From assembly GCF_002201515.1 (NCBI RefSeq), contig NZ_CP021421.1, forward strand, positions 1,426,001 through 1,490,000: DNA of 64,000 nt. Reading direction: 5' to 3'. The translations under genes and the position numbers were made by a program. Each line of letters begins with the position of its first letter. The stretch's first letter is position 1. Below the pieces are notes generated by a model that was not told the origin of the DNA, searched no databases, and saw only the letters and a program-made list of their open reading frames with translations. The DNA is from Muribaculum intestinale (lineage in GTDB: Bacteria; Bacteroidota; Bacteroidia; Bacteroidales; Muribaculaceae). Below, one piece after another: positions 35,982 to 45,001 of this stretch.

Positions 35982-38900
35982 ATGCGCATACTACGTAATG
36001 TTGTGATGGCTCTGTCGATGGTTGTGTCGTCGGTACTGACCGGCGGTGCCGCTGCCCAGGATACATCCGATCTCGGAGAGCCCGCCATCACTATAAAGAC
36101 GAATGCCTACGCCAATCTTGGCGAGGCAAATGTGTTCACTATTCTTATCGGAGTTACAGAGCAAAGCGAATACTACGATATCGACATGGGCTTCGGTCCT
36201 GAGGAGTTTGAGGCCACATATGCCACTATTGATTCCGAAGGCTTGTGGCATGGCTCTTCCATCGAGGCCCGTGTGTCGGAGAAGGGTGAGATAAAGATAT
36301 ATGGCGATGCATCCAAAATCGATGTGATAAAAGCCATAGGATGCTATATAACCGATATCGATCTCAGCAAGTGTGAGAATCTCGACATCCTTGTGCTTGA
36401 GCATAATGAGCTAAAAGGTCTCGACCTGACGCCCAATACCAAACTTTCGGCCATTTATCTTTCGGATAACCCGGGAAGCGAGGAGACTCCGATTATAATA
36501 GGTACACCAAAGCCCAATCTTCAGATTCTTGAACTGGATATCATCGGCTGGCTTGACCCCAATTTCCGCCCCGATTATCCCAATCTGAAGATGCTTGACC
36601 TGTACTACACACGTCGCCTGAAGAGCATCGACCTGTCGGGATGTCCGTTGCTGGTCAATCTTGTGCTGGAACTTACCGACGTGGAGACTCTCGACCTCAC
36701 CCCCGTGCCCTATCTGTGGCATCTTAACATAAGTGAGAGCCGCATACGTGAAGTTGATTTTACGAAGGTACCAAAATTGTCCGAGTTGTTCTGTAGCCAT
36801 ACATCGGGTACAGTAAATACCGATGTGAAAATAGAGTCGCTTGACCTTACCGGGCTTCCTGAACTTACCTATCTCTCTGCCGCCAGCAATAATCTCAAAT
36901 CACTTGATATTTCCAAGAACCCCAAGCTGCGTACCCTTTATATACGCCGCAATGATCTTACTGCCCTTGATATTTCAGCCAATCCCAATCTGGCAAGCAT
37001 AGATATTAATCTGAACCGGTTTACATACTCCACTCTTCCGGCCGACCGCACTACTTTCAGCGAATACTTCTATGGACAGAAACCATATCAGGTCGACCGC
37101 TCGTATGGTGTAGAGACTGCAATCGACTTTACCTGTATGCTGCGTCCCGAGAGCAACACATATGTGCGTGTGATGTCGGAGCCTGTCGGAGGCACGGCGG
37201 AGGAGGTTGACCTCGATGCATATACCTGGGAAAACGGCATGCTTACATTCAACAAGACATTTGCCGATTCGGTATATGTCGAGTTTGTCAATTCCGAGTT
37301 GTCGGATTATACCCTTACATCATCACGATTCATGGTGAAGACCGCCGATGAATTTGGCAAGCCTTCAAAAATCGTGTCAATGATGGTTCCGAGAAATACT
37401 GAAGTAAACTTCAAGGCCGGTATAAGCGGTGCCTCTGTAGATAATCCCTCCAAGATTATGGTTGATTTCGGTAATGGAGAGCTCAAAGAGTTTGATGTTA
37501 CTTCCGATGAGGCCACAACCACAATATCCGGTACATCAACAGCCTACAACATGTATATATATATGCCTGAGAATGCAGTGCTTTCCGCCCTCAGTCTTGA
37601 CGGACAGCGACTGCTCTCTCTTGACCTGAAGGCTGCCACAGAACTGCGCCACCTCTCGGCACGAGGATGCCAATTGTCGACTGTTAATCTGGCCTACAAC
37701 CGCTGTCTGGCATCAATCGATCTTTCCGACAACTCATTGTCGACTCTTGACCTTGCCGGTATCAGCGGCAGCTATGAGAAGACTTTCCTCAAAAAGATTG
37801 TAGCCGCCAACAACCGTATTTCCAATTTCCATATCGTAAACACATCCGGTTGCCGTTATCTCGATCTGTCGAATAACAAACTTGAGGAATACAACCTGAA
37901 GAACTATGACAATATGCTCCATCTTGACCTGTCGGGCAATAAAATCCAGACTGTCAATATGGCCTATCTCTCCAATGCCGAGTATATCAATCTCAGCAAC
38001 AACCATATTTCTGAGATTGAGAATATGATAGAGATACCCGGTCTTGCCGAGTTGAATCTTTCAGGCAATATGCTTACTCTTGCTACTCTGCCTGTAATAG
38101 AGAATGCCGCTACAAAGTATGTCTATGCTCCACAGTCAAAGATTGTAATCGCATCAAAGGCTCCGTCTGTAGCGCTTGACGAGCAGAATCTGGTAATCAA
38201 TGGCAATACTACCGAATACAAGTGGGTCAAGACCGACGGCACAGTGCTTGTGGATGGCTCTGACTACACTCTCAAGGATGGATTCACACGATTCCTTACA
38301 ATCGACGGTGATGCCGTACATTGCGAGATTACCAATGGCGCTTTCCCCGCCTTTACCGGAGAGAATGTATTGGCCACTACTGATGTCATACCGATGGGAG
38401 CGCCCACTACAATGATAGCGTCCTTTACAGTATCGGAAGTCGGTGATGCACCTGTTGTCGGATTCCGCACCAAGGAGTTAAGCAACGTATACATCGACTG
38501 GACATCTGAAGGCGTGGATTTCCAGGCATATCCTACACGCAGCGATGTGTTTGTTGCCAATACCGATGTTCATGCCGTAGTCGGTAAAAAAGCCGTGGCA
38601 TATACCTACGACAGCCCTTCGGATATTACTGTATTCTCGATTTCAGGAATCGGTATGTCTGACTTCGACGGATCGCCTATGACCGATCTTACTATGCTTG
38701 GGTTGTATAATACCGGGCTTAATCCTGAGAATATGATATTCCCTGAAAAGAAGGGAATAAGAGAACTCAGCATCACCGAGGCCGAGATTTCCGACATAAA
38801 TCTTGCCGAATTCCCCTCTCTTGAGTATCTGGTGCTCAGCAACAACGCTATCGAGAATATTGACCTCTCAAAAGCTCCCGCACTGAAGACGGCTTCGCTC

Positions 38901-39629
38901 GCCAATAACAGCATTTCTTCTGTAAAACTCGGCAATCCTCAGATGTGGGGCCTTGACCTTACAAGAAACGGATTGTCGACAATCGACGTGTCGGGCACTC
39001 CCGCTCTTAAACAGCTGCTGCTTAGCGGAAATATGTTTGCCGAGATTGACCTATCGCCGGTGGCATCCACTCTGAGTGCGCTTACTCTTGTAGGCAATCA
39101 GTTCACATTCGCCACTCTCCCGCGCAAGGTTGATTTCCCGGCTATGATGGATGCATACTATTACGGCAACCAGGCACCTGTCGAGACTCAGGTAATCAAC
39201 GGAAAGGTAGATCTCGCCGCCCAGGCGCGTGTAGGTGATACCGAGACGGTATATACATGGTACTACGGTGAGATATCGGTCGATGCCGATACCGGAGAGA
39301 TTATCGGCGAGATGCTCAGCCCGGAGGGAGATGAGCCTGAGTATAGCATTGACAACGGTGTGACAACCTTCCATGTCAACTATACCGAACCGGTTATCTG
39401 TGTTATGACAAATGCTGAGTTCCCCAATCTGATTCTTTACACCAACTATCTGGATATATCCCAGACAAGCGGTATCGACACCATTGTAGCCGGTACTCAG
39501 GATTCGATAGTAAATGTGTATAATCTCCAGGGCATGCTCGTCCGCGAGAATGTAGACCGTGACACTGCTGTCGATGGCCTTGCTCCTGGTGTCTACGTTG
39601 TCGGCGGCCGAAAAGTTGTTGTGCGCTGA
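35982..39629 (+). CDS. Secreted leucine-rich-repeat protein with a threefold internal supermodule and a sorting-like tail
   Basis: 1215 residues. Signal peptide about 1-26. Three LRR arrays with short repeats (LxxLxLSxNxIxxIDLSxxPxL; for example LEYLVLSNNAIENIDLSKAP) each end in a cap with F/L-T-x-x-TLP: FTYSTLP at 347, MLTLATLP at 697 and FTFATLP at 1041. This gives a period of about 345-350 residues. After each cap comes a related beta domain with YAPQ/YYGQ/YYGNQ, a Y-x-W strand, and a VEFVNSE/CEITNGAFP/CVMTNAEFP strand. The tail is GIDTIVAG, VNVYNLQGMLV, LAPGVYVVGGRKVVVR. LRRs suggest protein or glycan binding. Ligand unknown. Confidence 0.88.
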   Translation: MRILRNVVMALSMVVSSVLTGGAAAQDTSDLGEPAITIKTNAYANLGEANVFTILIGVTEQSEYYDIDMGFGPEEFEATYATIDSEGLWHGSSIEARVSEKGEIKIYGDASKIDVIKAIGCYITDIDLSKCENLDILVLEHNELKGLDLTPNTKLSAIYLSDNPGSEETPIIIGTPKPNLQILELDIIGWLDPNFRPDYPNLKMLDLYYTRRLKSIDLSGCPLLVNLVLELTDVETLDLTPVPYLWHLNISESRIREVDFTKVPKLSELFCSHTSGTVNTDVKIESLDLTGLPELTYLSAASNNLKSLDISKNPKLRTLYIRRNDLTALDISANPNLASIDINLNRFTYSTLPADRTTFSEYFYGQKPYQVDRSYGVETAIDFTCMLRPESNTYVRVMSEPVGGTAEEVDLDAYTWENGMLTFNKTFADSVYVEFVNSELSDYTLTSSRFMVKTADEFGKPSKIVSMMVPRNTEVNFKAGISGASVDNPSKIMVDFGNGELKEFDVTSDEATTTISGTSTAYNMYIYMPENAVLSALSLDGQRLLSLDLKAATELRHLSARGCQLSTVNLAYNRCLASIDLSDNSLSTLDLAGISGSYEKTFLKKIVAANNRISNFHIVNTSGCRYLDLSNNKLEEYNLKNYDNMLHLDLSGNKIQTVNMAYLSNAEYINLSNNHISEIENMIEIPGLAELNLSGNMLTLATLPVIENAATKYVYAPQSKIVIASKAPSVALDEQNLVINGNTTEYKWVKTDGTVLVDGSDYTLKDGFTRFLTIDGDAVHCEITNGAFPAFTGENVLATTDVIPMGAPTTMIASFTVSEVGDAPVVGFRTKELSNVYIDWTSEGVDFQAYPTRSDVFVANTDVHAVVGKKAVAYTYDSPSDITVFSISGIGMSDFDGSPMTDLTMLGLYNTGLNPENMIFPEKKGIRELSITEAEISDINLAEFPSLEYLVLSNNAIENIDLSKAPALKTASLANNSISSVKLGNPQMWGLDLTRNGLSTIDVSGTPALKQLLLSGNMFAEIDLSPVASTLSALTLVGNQFTFATLPRKVDFPAMMDAYYYGNQAPVETQVINGKVDLAAQARVGDTETVYTWYYGEISVDADTGEIIGEMLSPEGDEPEYSIDNGVTTFHVNYTEPVICVMTNAEFPNLILYTNYLDISQTSGIDTIVAGTQDSIVNVYNLQGMLVRENVDRDTAVDGLAPGVYVVGGRKVVVR

Positions 39630-39678
39630 CATCTGACATACAACTGTCTTCGAATATTAAAAATTCGTAAATAATGTG

Positions 39679-39711
39679 AGTCTCCGGTATCCTCTGCGGG
39701 TATCGGAGACT
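39679..39711 (+). terminator. Hairpin terminator after the LRR protein gene
   Basis: A 14-bp stem with two G-T pairs (39679-39692 and 39698-39711) is followed by TTC-rich sequence, 50 bp past the stop. Confidence 0.75.
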
Positions 39712-39831
39712 TCTTCATCTCATGATGCAGGCAACAATTGGGTTAAGCCCGCGTTTTCCTATAGTAGGATGCTGTAGATTTTTACTACATCCGGATGTTT
39801 TGAAAGAAATCTGAGAAAAACCAATGTTTAC

Positions 39832-40359
39832 ATGGCAAACGATATAACAGTCATATGGCTTGCAGCCGCTCTTTTTGTTATGGCGATTTCGCTGTTTCTG
39901 CTCGTCAGGCCCTATTTCCCGGTAGCTGTAACTGCCTATGCATCACTGTGGTTTATGAAATGGTCGCATGTGATTCATCCGGGCGACTGGCTAATGACCT
40001 CATGGGGTATCGCTGTGGCGATTGTACTTGTTATTGACATGATGCAGCCACGCAGGCTCGCAAGGTGTACCAACGGCATGACATATATCGGTATCGGAGC
40101 GATTGTCGGTATGATGGTCGGCATGACCGGATTTTCCTATCTGTGGATGGTAGCAGGTGCTGCCATAGGGGTGATTGCCGGCGGATATGTCTACGCACGC
40201 ACTCCGGCCGGGAAACCTCTCGGATTTCCTTCGGCTCAATTTTTTCAGTATCTTTGTGCCAAGGGGCTGCCGGCTGTAGTGACAGTGTCGATTATCGGTA
40301 TCGCGGTGATGCTATGGATTATCGAACAGCATCCGGTTGCCACCATTCAGTACATGTAG
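39832..40359 (+). CDS. Hypothetical inner-membrane protein
   Basis: 175 residues with about six hydrophobic segments covering nearly the whole chain, for example WLAAALFVMAISLFLLV, then a Gly-rich pair (IGIGAIVGMMVGMTGFSYLW; AGAAIGVIAGGYVYAR) and a C-terminal VVTVSIIGIAVMLWII. I do not recognise the family. The Gly-rich pair is the sort of packing motif seen in small membrane proteins such as DUF456, but the match is not good enough to assign. It is 56 bp upstream of the next gene on the same strand. Confidence 0.65.
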   Translation: MANDITVIWLAAALFVMAISLFLLVRPYFPVAVTAYASLWFMKWSHVIHPGDWLMTSWGIAVAIVLVIDMMQPRRLARCTNGMTYIGIGAIVGMMVGMTGFSYLWMVAGAAIGVIAGGYVYARTPAGKPLGFPSAQFFQYLCAKGLPAVVTVSIIGIAVMLWIIEQHPVATIQYM

Positions 40360-40414
40360 CCGCCTTCTGCATACTGCGCCAACATACATGTATAATCCTT
40401 AACTACATAAGATT

Positions 40415-41116
40415 ATGAAACGTCTGCTACACATAGCCATGGTATTAATGGCAGCCACGATATCGTTTTCCGCCCTTGCTGAGAAGGTAAAGCCTGTAAA
40501 GCCGGATATGGAACAGATACGCCGGGATGTCAACGACCCGAAGTCGAAGTATTACTACCCGAAACTGATGAAACAGTTTGCGACGCGTGATACTACCATG
40601 ACGCTCGACCAGTTCCGTCATCTGTATCTCGGATATGTATTCCAGGAAGATTACAATCCGTACCGCCGCAGCCGTTACAGCCAGAAGGCTGAAGAACTAT
40701 ACATGCGCGACAAGCACACAGCCGCCGAGGCCGACACCATAATCCACTATGCCGAACTGTCGCTGAAGGATGACCCGTTTGATTTGCGCCAGATGTCATT
40801 TCTGATTTACGCTTATCAGGAGAAGAAAAAATACAATCTTGCCAAGATATGGCAATACAAGCTCAACCATCTTCTGGAGGCTATCGTGTCGACCGGTACC
40901 GGGCTTGATGAGGAAAATGCCTGGATTGTGATAAATCCGATGCATGAATATAATCTTATCAACTTCCAGAACCATGTGGTCGATGCCCAGGAGGACCGTC
41001 CTCCCTACTACGACTATATCACCATAAAGGATGCCGACAAAAAAGATCCCAAGGGATTCTACTTCGACGTGCGATATCTTCTTGAAGAGTATAACCGTAA
41101 ATTCCCCGAGCAATAA
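40415..41116 (+). CDS. Exported protein of unknown function, DUF4919-like
   Basis: 233 residues. A signal peptide ends at ISFSALA. The mature part starts EKVKPVKPDMEQIRRDVNDP, then KFATRDTTMTLDQFRHLYLG-like sequence (residues about 55-75) and helical TPR-like stretches (HYAELSLKDDPFDLRQMSFL). The C-terminal FYFDVRYLLEEYNRKFP and the spacing of conserved YLGY and NPYR elements resemble Bacteroidota DUF4919 proteins. That assignment is from memory and not certain. No catalytic motif was seen. Probably periplasmic. Confidence 0.7.
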   Translation: MKRLLHIAMVLMAATISFSALAEKVKPVKPDMEQIRRDVNDPKSKYYYPKLMKQFATRDTTMTLDQFRHLYLGYVFQEDYNPYRRSRYSQKAEELYMRDKHTAAEADTIIHYAELSLKDDPFDLRQMSFLIYAYQEKKKYNLAKIWQYKLNHLLEAIVSTGTGLDEENAWIVINPMHEYNLINFQNHVVDAQEDRPPYYDYITIKDADKKDPKGFYFDVRYLLEEYNRKFPEQ

Positions 41117-41190
41117 AGGCGCGGGGCACGGTGGTATAATAAGGGCATGGCCGCCTCGACGAGATTGTGCTCCCTTTTGCCGTGTCGGTG

Positions 41191-41206
41191 TAATTTTGTA
41201 AATTTG
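41191..41206 (+). promoter_or_regulatory. Tandem -7 promoter boxes for the C1 peptidase gene
   Basis: TAATTTTG (41191-41198) and TAAATTTG (41199-41206) both match TAnnTTTG and are directly adjacent, 26 bp and more before the ATG at 41233. Confidence 0.6.
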
Positions 41207-41232
41207 TATATCAAACAACACAATCATTATCG

Positions 41233-42468
41233 ATGAAACATATACTTGCATGCGTCATGGCCTCGGCCATGGCATTGAACGCCTCAGCGTGGGACAGCTC
41301 GGCTATGGCTGTTGCCGCAGCCGGCGATTCTAAGGTTGTGGTGCCCGACAGCACCGGATTCAAATTCAAGGACATCAAACTGGTGAAGACTACCCCTGTG
41401 CGCGACCAGAACCAGTCGGGCACATGCTGGTGCTTCTCTACAAATACTTTTTTTGAGGATGAGATAATGCGCAAAGGTGGCGACGAGCTTGACCTCAGCG
41501 AGATGTACGTAGTGCGTATGTGCTACCTCGACAAGGCCCGCAAGTATGTGCGCATGGACGGAAAAATCAACTTCTCGCAGGGTGGTGCGGCCCACGATGT
41601 GCCCTATGTGATGGCACGTTACGGCGCTATGCCCGAGGAGGCCTATCCCGGTCTTAACTACGGTGAGGAGAAGCATGCGCATGCCGAGCTTTCCAAGGTA
41701 TTGCAGTCATACCTCGATGCCGTGCTGTCGTCGGGCAGCAAACGCCTCTCTACCGCATGGGAAAAGGGGTTCGAGGCGATTCTCGACAGCTATTTCGGTC
41801 CCCTGCCCGAGACATTTGAGTACAAGGGCAAGACATACACACCACGCTCATTTGCCGAGTCGCTCGGCATTGACACTGACGATTATATAGAGGTTGCCTC
41901 CTTTACACATCATCCGTTCTATGAGCCGTTTGCTCTTGAGGTCGCCGACAACTGGCTGTGGGGCACAATGCAGAATGTGCCTCTCGATGAGCTTCAGGCA
42001 ATCGTCGACAATGCTATCGAGCACGGTTATCCCGTGGCATGGGGTGCCGACGTAAGCGAAGGCGGATTCAAATGGCGCCAGGGATATGCGGTGATTCCCG
42101 TAGAGAAGGGAGCCAAGGATTTGTCAGGTACCGAACTTTCGCGCTGGGTACAGCTTTCCGACAAGGATCGTGCCGACGAACGCTACAACATCAAGGGCCC
42201 GGTAGAGGAAATAACCGTCACACAGGAGATGCGACAGGAGATGTTCGACCGCAAGGAGACAACCGACGACCATGGTATGGTAATCATGGGCATCGCAAAG
42301 GACCAGGAGGGCAACAAATATTACAAGATACAGAACTCCTGGGACACTAACCAGCTCTACGACGGATTCATGTATGTGAGCGTGCCATTCTTCCTGGCCA
42401 AGACCATGGATATAATGGTGCACAAGGATGCCGTTCCTGCCAATATTGCATCCAAGTTCAAAAACTGA
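41233..42468 (+). CDS. pepC: Exported bleomycin hydrolase/aminopeptidase C-type cysteine peptidase (family C1)
   Basis: 411 residues. A signal peptide of about 19 residues (HILACVMASAMALNASA) precedes the mature enzyme. The active site is complete: Cys65 in NQSGTCWCFSTNTFFEDE, His347 in DDHGMVIMGIAKD and Asn368 in YKIQNSWDTNQLYDG. Family enzymes are homohexameric aminopeptidases, normally cytosolic. The signal peptide points to a periplasmic or exported form, as found in other Bacteroidota. It has its own promoter boxes and is followed 29 bp later by tcdA. Confidence 0.92.
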   Translation: MKHILACVMASAMALNASAWDSSAMAVAAAGDSKVVVPDSTGFKFKDIKLVKTTPVRDQNQSGTCWCFSTNTFFEDEIMRKGGDELDLSEMYVVRMCYLDKARKYVRMDGKINFSQGGAAHDVPYVMARYGAMPEEAYPGLNYGEEKHAHAELSKVLQSYLDAVLSSGSKRLSTAWEKGFEAILDSYFGPLPETFEYKGKTYTPRSFAESLGIDTDDYIEVASFTHHPFYEPFALEVADNWLWGTMQNVPLDELQAIVDNAIEHGYPVAWGADVSEGGFKWRQGYAVIPVEKGAKDLSGTELSRWVQLSDKDRADERYNIKGPVEEITVTQEMRQEMFDRKETTDDHGMVIMGIAKDQEGNKYYKIQNSWDTNQLYDGFMYVSVPFFLAKTMDIMVHKDAVPANIASKFKN

Positions 42469-42497
42469 TACTGTATAACATCTGCGACTATTGCATT

Positions 42498-43226
42498 ATG
42501 GATGCCGAGGCCCTTTCCCGTACAGCCCTTCTGCTTGGCAGTGATGCCGTAGGCCTTCTTGCCGGTGCTCATGTGCTGGTGGTAGGCGTCGGCGGCGTAG
42601 GCGCGTACGCGGCAGAGGTCGTGGCCCGTTCCGGTGTCGGTGCGATCACGCTCGTTGACGGTGACACCGTGGCTCCGAGCAACCTGAACCGTCAGCTCCC
42701 CGCGCTTGTTTCAACATTAGGTGAGCCTAAAGTCGAGGTCATGCGGCGCCGTCTGCTGGATATCAATCCGGAGTGCCGCGTCGAGGCATTCTGCGGTTTC
42801 ATCGCTCCCGACGATGTGGCTCCCATGCTTGATAGGGTGAGACCCGATTTCGTCATTGATGCCATTGACTCAATCGCGCCGAAGGTGGCTCTGATTGAGA
42901 CGTGTCTGCGCCGTAAGGTGAAGATAATATCGTCGATGGGAGCCGGAGGGCGTACCGACCCGATGAAGGTGCGTTATGCCGACATTTCGGAGACTGTCCA
43001 TGACGGTCTTGCCCGCGAGGTGCGCCATCGCCTTAGACGCGCAGGCATAAGCAAAGGGCTCAAAGTCGTATTTTCGACAGAGCAGCCGCGCAAGGCCTCG
43101 CTCGTGCTTACCGATGAGATTGCATTCAAGCGTTCGTCGTTCGGCACGGTTTCATGGATTCCGGCACAGTTTGGTCTTATGCTCGGGGCGTATGCCATAG
43201 GGCGTCTGTCGGGGCATCCGCTTTAG
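42498..43226 (+). CDS. tcdA: tRNA threonylcarbamoyladenosine dehydratase (TcdA/CsdL, ThiF/E1-like)
   Basis: 242 residues. The ATP-binding motif is VLVVGVGGVGAYAAEVVARS, followed by GVGAITLVDGDTVAPSNLNR and QLPALVSTLGEPKVEVMRRR. DFVIDAIDSIAPKVALIETC and ISSMGAGGRTDPMKVRYADI are TcdA-specific. It makes cyclic t6A at position 37 of ANN-decoding tRNAs. It is slightly shorter than the E. coli protein at the C-terminus. lolD begins 34 bp downstream. Confidence 0.93.
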   Translation: MDAEALSRTALLLGSDAVGLLAGAHVLVVGVGGVGAYAAEVVARSGVGAITLVDGDTVAPSNLNRQLPALVSTLGEPKVEVMRRRLLDINPECRVEAFCGFIAPDDVAPMLDRVRPDFVIDAIDSIAPKVALIETCLRRKVKIISSMGAGGRTDPMKVRYADISETVHDGLAREVRHRLRRAGISKGLKVVFSTEQPRKASLVLTDEIAFKRSSFGTVSWIPAQFGLMLGAYAIGRLSGHPL

Positions 43227-43260
43227 GTAGGGAAAATACAATCTTACAAATTAAGTCAAC

Positions 43261-43944
43261 GTGATATCAATACGCGACATATCAAAGAGCTACGGCTCCC
43301 TCAAAGTGCTTCACGGCATTTCGCTCGACATAAACCGGGGCGAGGTGCTGTCGATAGTAGGCCCGAGCGGAGCAGGCAAGACTACACTCCTGCAGATTGT
43401 AGGTACTCTTGAGCGCCCTGACTCAGGCAGTGTGGTGTTTGACAGCGAGGATGTGGTGCGTATGAAGGAATCGCGGCTCGCGGCATTCCGATGCCGCAGT
43501 ATCGGCTTTGTATTCCAGTTTCATCAGCTTTTGCCTGAGTTCACCATGCAGGAGAATGTGGCTATTCCGGCCATGATAGCCGGAATGTCGCATTATAAGG
43601 CTATGGAGCGGGCCGGTGAACTGATAAAGTATCTCGGGCTATATGACAGGCGTACCCACAAGCCGTCGGCCCTGTCGGGCGGCGAGTGCCAGAGGGCGGC
43701 TGTGGCCCGTGCGCTTGTCAACAGTCCGGCAGTAGTGCTTGCCGACGAGCCCTCCGGAAGTCTGGATTCACGCAACCGCGACGAGCTGCACCGGTTGTTT
43801 TTCCAACTACGCCGCGACATGGGACAGACATTCGTGATTGTCACTCACGACGAGCATCTGGCCTCTACCTGCGACCGTATCGTGCATATGTCGGACGGCC
43901 GCATACAGAACATCGAGCAACGAATCAACACCACGACGGTATGA
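43261..43944 (+). CDS. lolD: Lipoprotein-release ABC transporter ATP-binding protein, LolD-like
   Basis: 227 residues beginning at GTG 43261; no ATG fits. Walker A is GPSGAGKTT (residues 34-42), the signature is [20 protein letters not shown] and Walker B is [18 protein letters not shown]. The pattern GSLDSxN and the length fit LolD/MacB-type ATPases. Permease genes (LolC/E) are not adjacent in the window. Its stop overlaps the ATG of the following lipoprotein by 4 bp, so the two are translationally coupled, suggesting that the lipoprotein and the transporter function are linked. Confidence 0.9.
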   Translation: MISIRDISKSYGSLKVLHGISLDINRGEVLSIVGPSGAGKTTLLQIVGTLERPDSGSVVFDSEDVVRMKESRLAAFRCRSIGFVFQFHQLLPEFTMQENVAIPAMIAGMSHYKAMERAGELIKYLGLYDRRTHKPSALSGGECQRAAVARALVNSPAVVLADEPSGSLDSRNRDELHRLFFQLRRDMGQTFVIVTHDEHLASTCDRIVHMSDGRIQNIEQRINTTTV

Positions 43945-44624
43945 AACACTCACTCAGGCATATAAGGCTCTGCATCCCCGCCATAATCATGTCGGGAGTG
44001 ATGGCGTCGTGTTCGACCGACGATGATTACAACGACCGCATATTCTATAGCTCCATAGTGACAATTCAATCAACAGACGAGGCTTCGGGCACTGTATTCA
44101 CGTTTCAGCGTTATGATGACTCCCCGTTGATTACCCTTACTGCCGCGGGCCGCACTGTCGACAAAGGCCGTGTAGGTAGCCGGGCGTTGCTTTACTATTA
44201 TCCCGAGTCGGGCGACCCGTATGCATCGGGCCCTGTTGAGATACGCTCGCTCGGGGCTATCAATTGCGATACGGCGATAATAAGGCCGATAGAGAGATAC
44301 GAATGGGACCACGATGCCATATTCCTAAACTCTATATGGCGCACAGGCGAATACATAAATCTGCGTATGCGTGCCGAATATTCCGACAAGCCGCGTTACT
44401 TCGGGTTGGTAGTGGACTCTCTTACGATGGACAATCCTTGGCCTGAGGCATACATACTCCACAATCTCGATGGAGCCCCGCCTGGATATCTGCGCGAGAG
44501 CTATGCGTCGTTTGATATATCGAAGGTATGGAGTCAGCCGGGATGCCTTGGGCTGAGAATCCATGTCAATGACTCAAATCTGCCTGCCGACACATATGAG
44601 TTTCCTAAAAGAACAGAATATTAA
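43941..44624 (+). CDS. Lipoprotein, NigD-like
   Basis: 227 residues from ATG 43941, which overlaps the lolD stop (ATGA). A lipobox at VMASC (Cys24) follows a typical signal peptide. The mature part has a first beta domain with [13 protein letters not shown] and a second with [20 protein letters not shown], the arrangement of NigD-family Bacteroidota lipoproteins. That assignment rests on pattern similarity only. The longer open frame running back into lolD is a shadow and is not used. Confidence 0.75.
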   Translation: MKHSLRHIRLCIPAIIMSGVMASCSTDDDYNDRIFYSSIVTIQSTDEASGTVFTFQRYDDSPLITLTAAGRTVDKGRVGSRALLYYYPESGDPYASGPVEIRSLGAINCDTAIIRPIERYEWDHDAIFLNSIWRTGEYINLRMRAEYSDKPRYFGLVVDSLTMDNPWPEAYILHNLDGAPPGYLRESYASFDISKVWSQPGCLGLRIHVNDSNLPADTYEFPKRTEY

Positions 44625-44659
44625 TCCATATAATACAAACATTTAAAATCATATCAAAA

Positions 44660-44989
44660 ATGGACAACAAACAGAAACCTCAGAACGAGATAAAGATTGA
44701 ACTCACTCCCGAAGTAGCCCACGGCCACTATTCCAATCTGGCCATGATAGCCCATTCACCCAACGAATTTGTAATGGACTTCATCAACATGATTCCCAAT
44801 CCACCGCAGGCACGCGTACAGTCACGTATCATCATGACTCCGGAGAATGCCAAGAATCTTTTCTTTGCCCTTCGCGACAATATTGAGCGCTTCGAGAATA
44901 CATTTGGTGTTATCGAGCAGCGTCGTCCCGTAAATGGCGGTGCTCCTGCCGACGGCAACAACAACATCCCCAACCCGTTCAAAGCCTAA
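44660..44989 (+). CDS. DUF3467 family protein
   Basis: 109 residues. IELTPEVAHGHYSNLAMIAH, EFVMDFINMIPNP and SRIIMTPENAKNLFFALRDN are the conserved blocks of DUF3467, a small cytosolic family of unknown function widespread in Bacteroidota. No signal peptide. It is 12 bp upstream of cysS on the same strand and likely co-transcribed with it. Confidence 0.92.
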   Translation: MDNKQKPQNEIKIELTPEVAHGHYSNLAMIAHSPNEFVMDFINMIPNPPQARVQSRIIMTPENAKNLFFALRDNIERFENTFGVIEQRRPVNGGAPADGNNNIPNPFKA

Positions 44990-45001
44990 TCGATTTTTCC
45001 G

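Noticed and set aside
43686..43940. Extension of the NigD-like lipoprotein frame back into lolD
   Set aside because: It overlaps the well-supported lolD frame; the signal peptide starts at the ATG overlapping the lolD stop.
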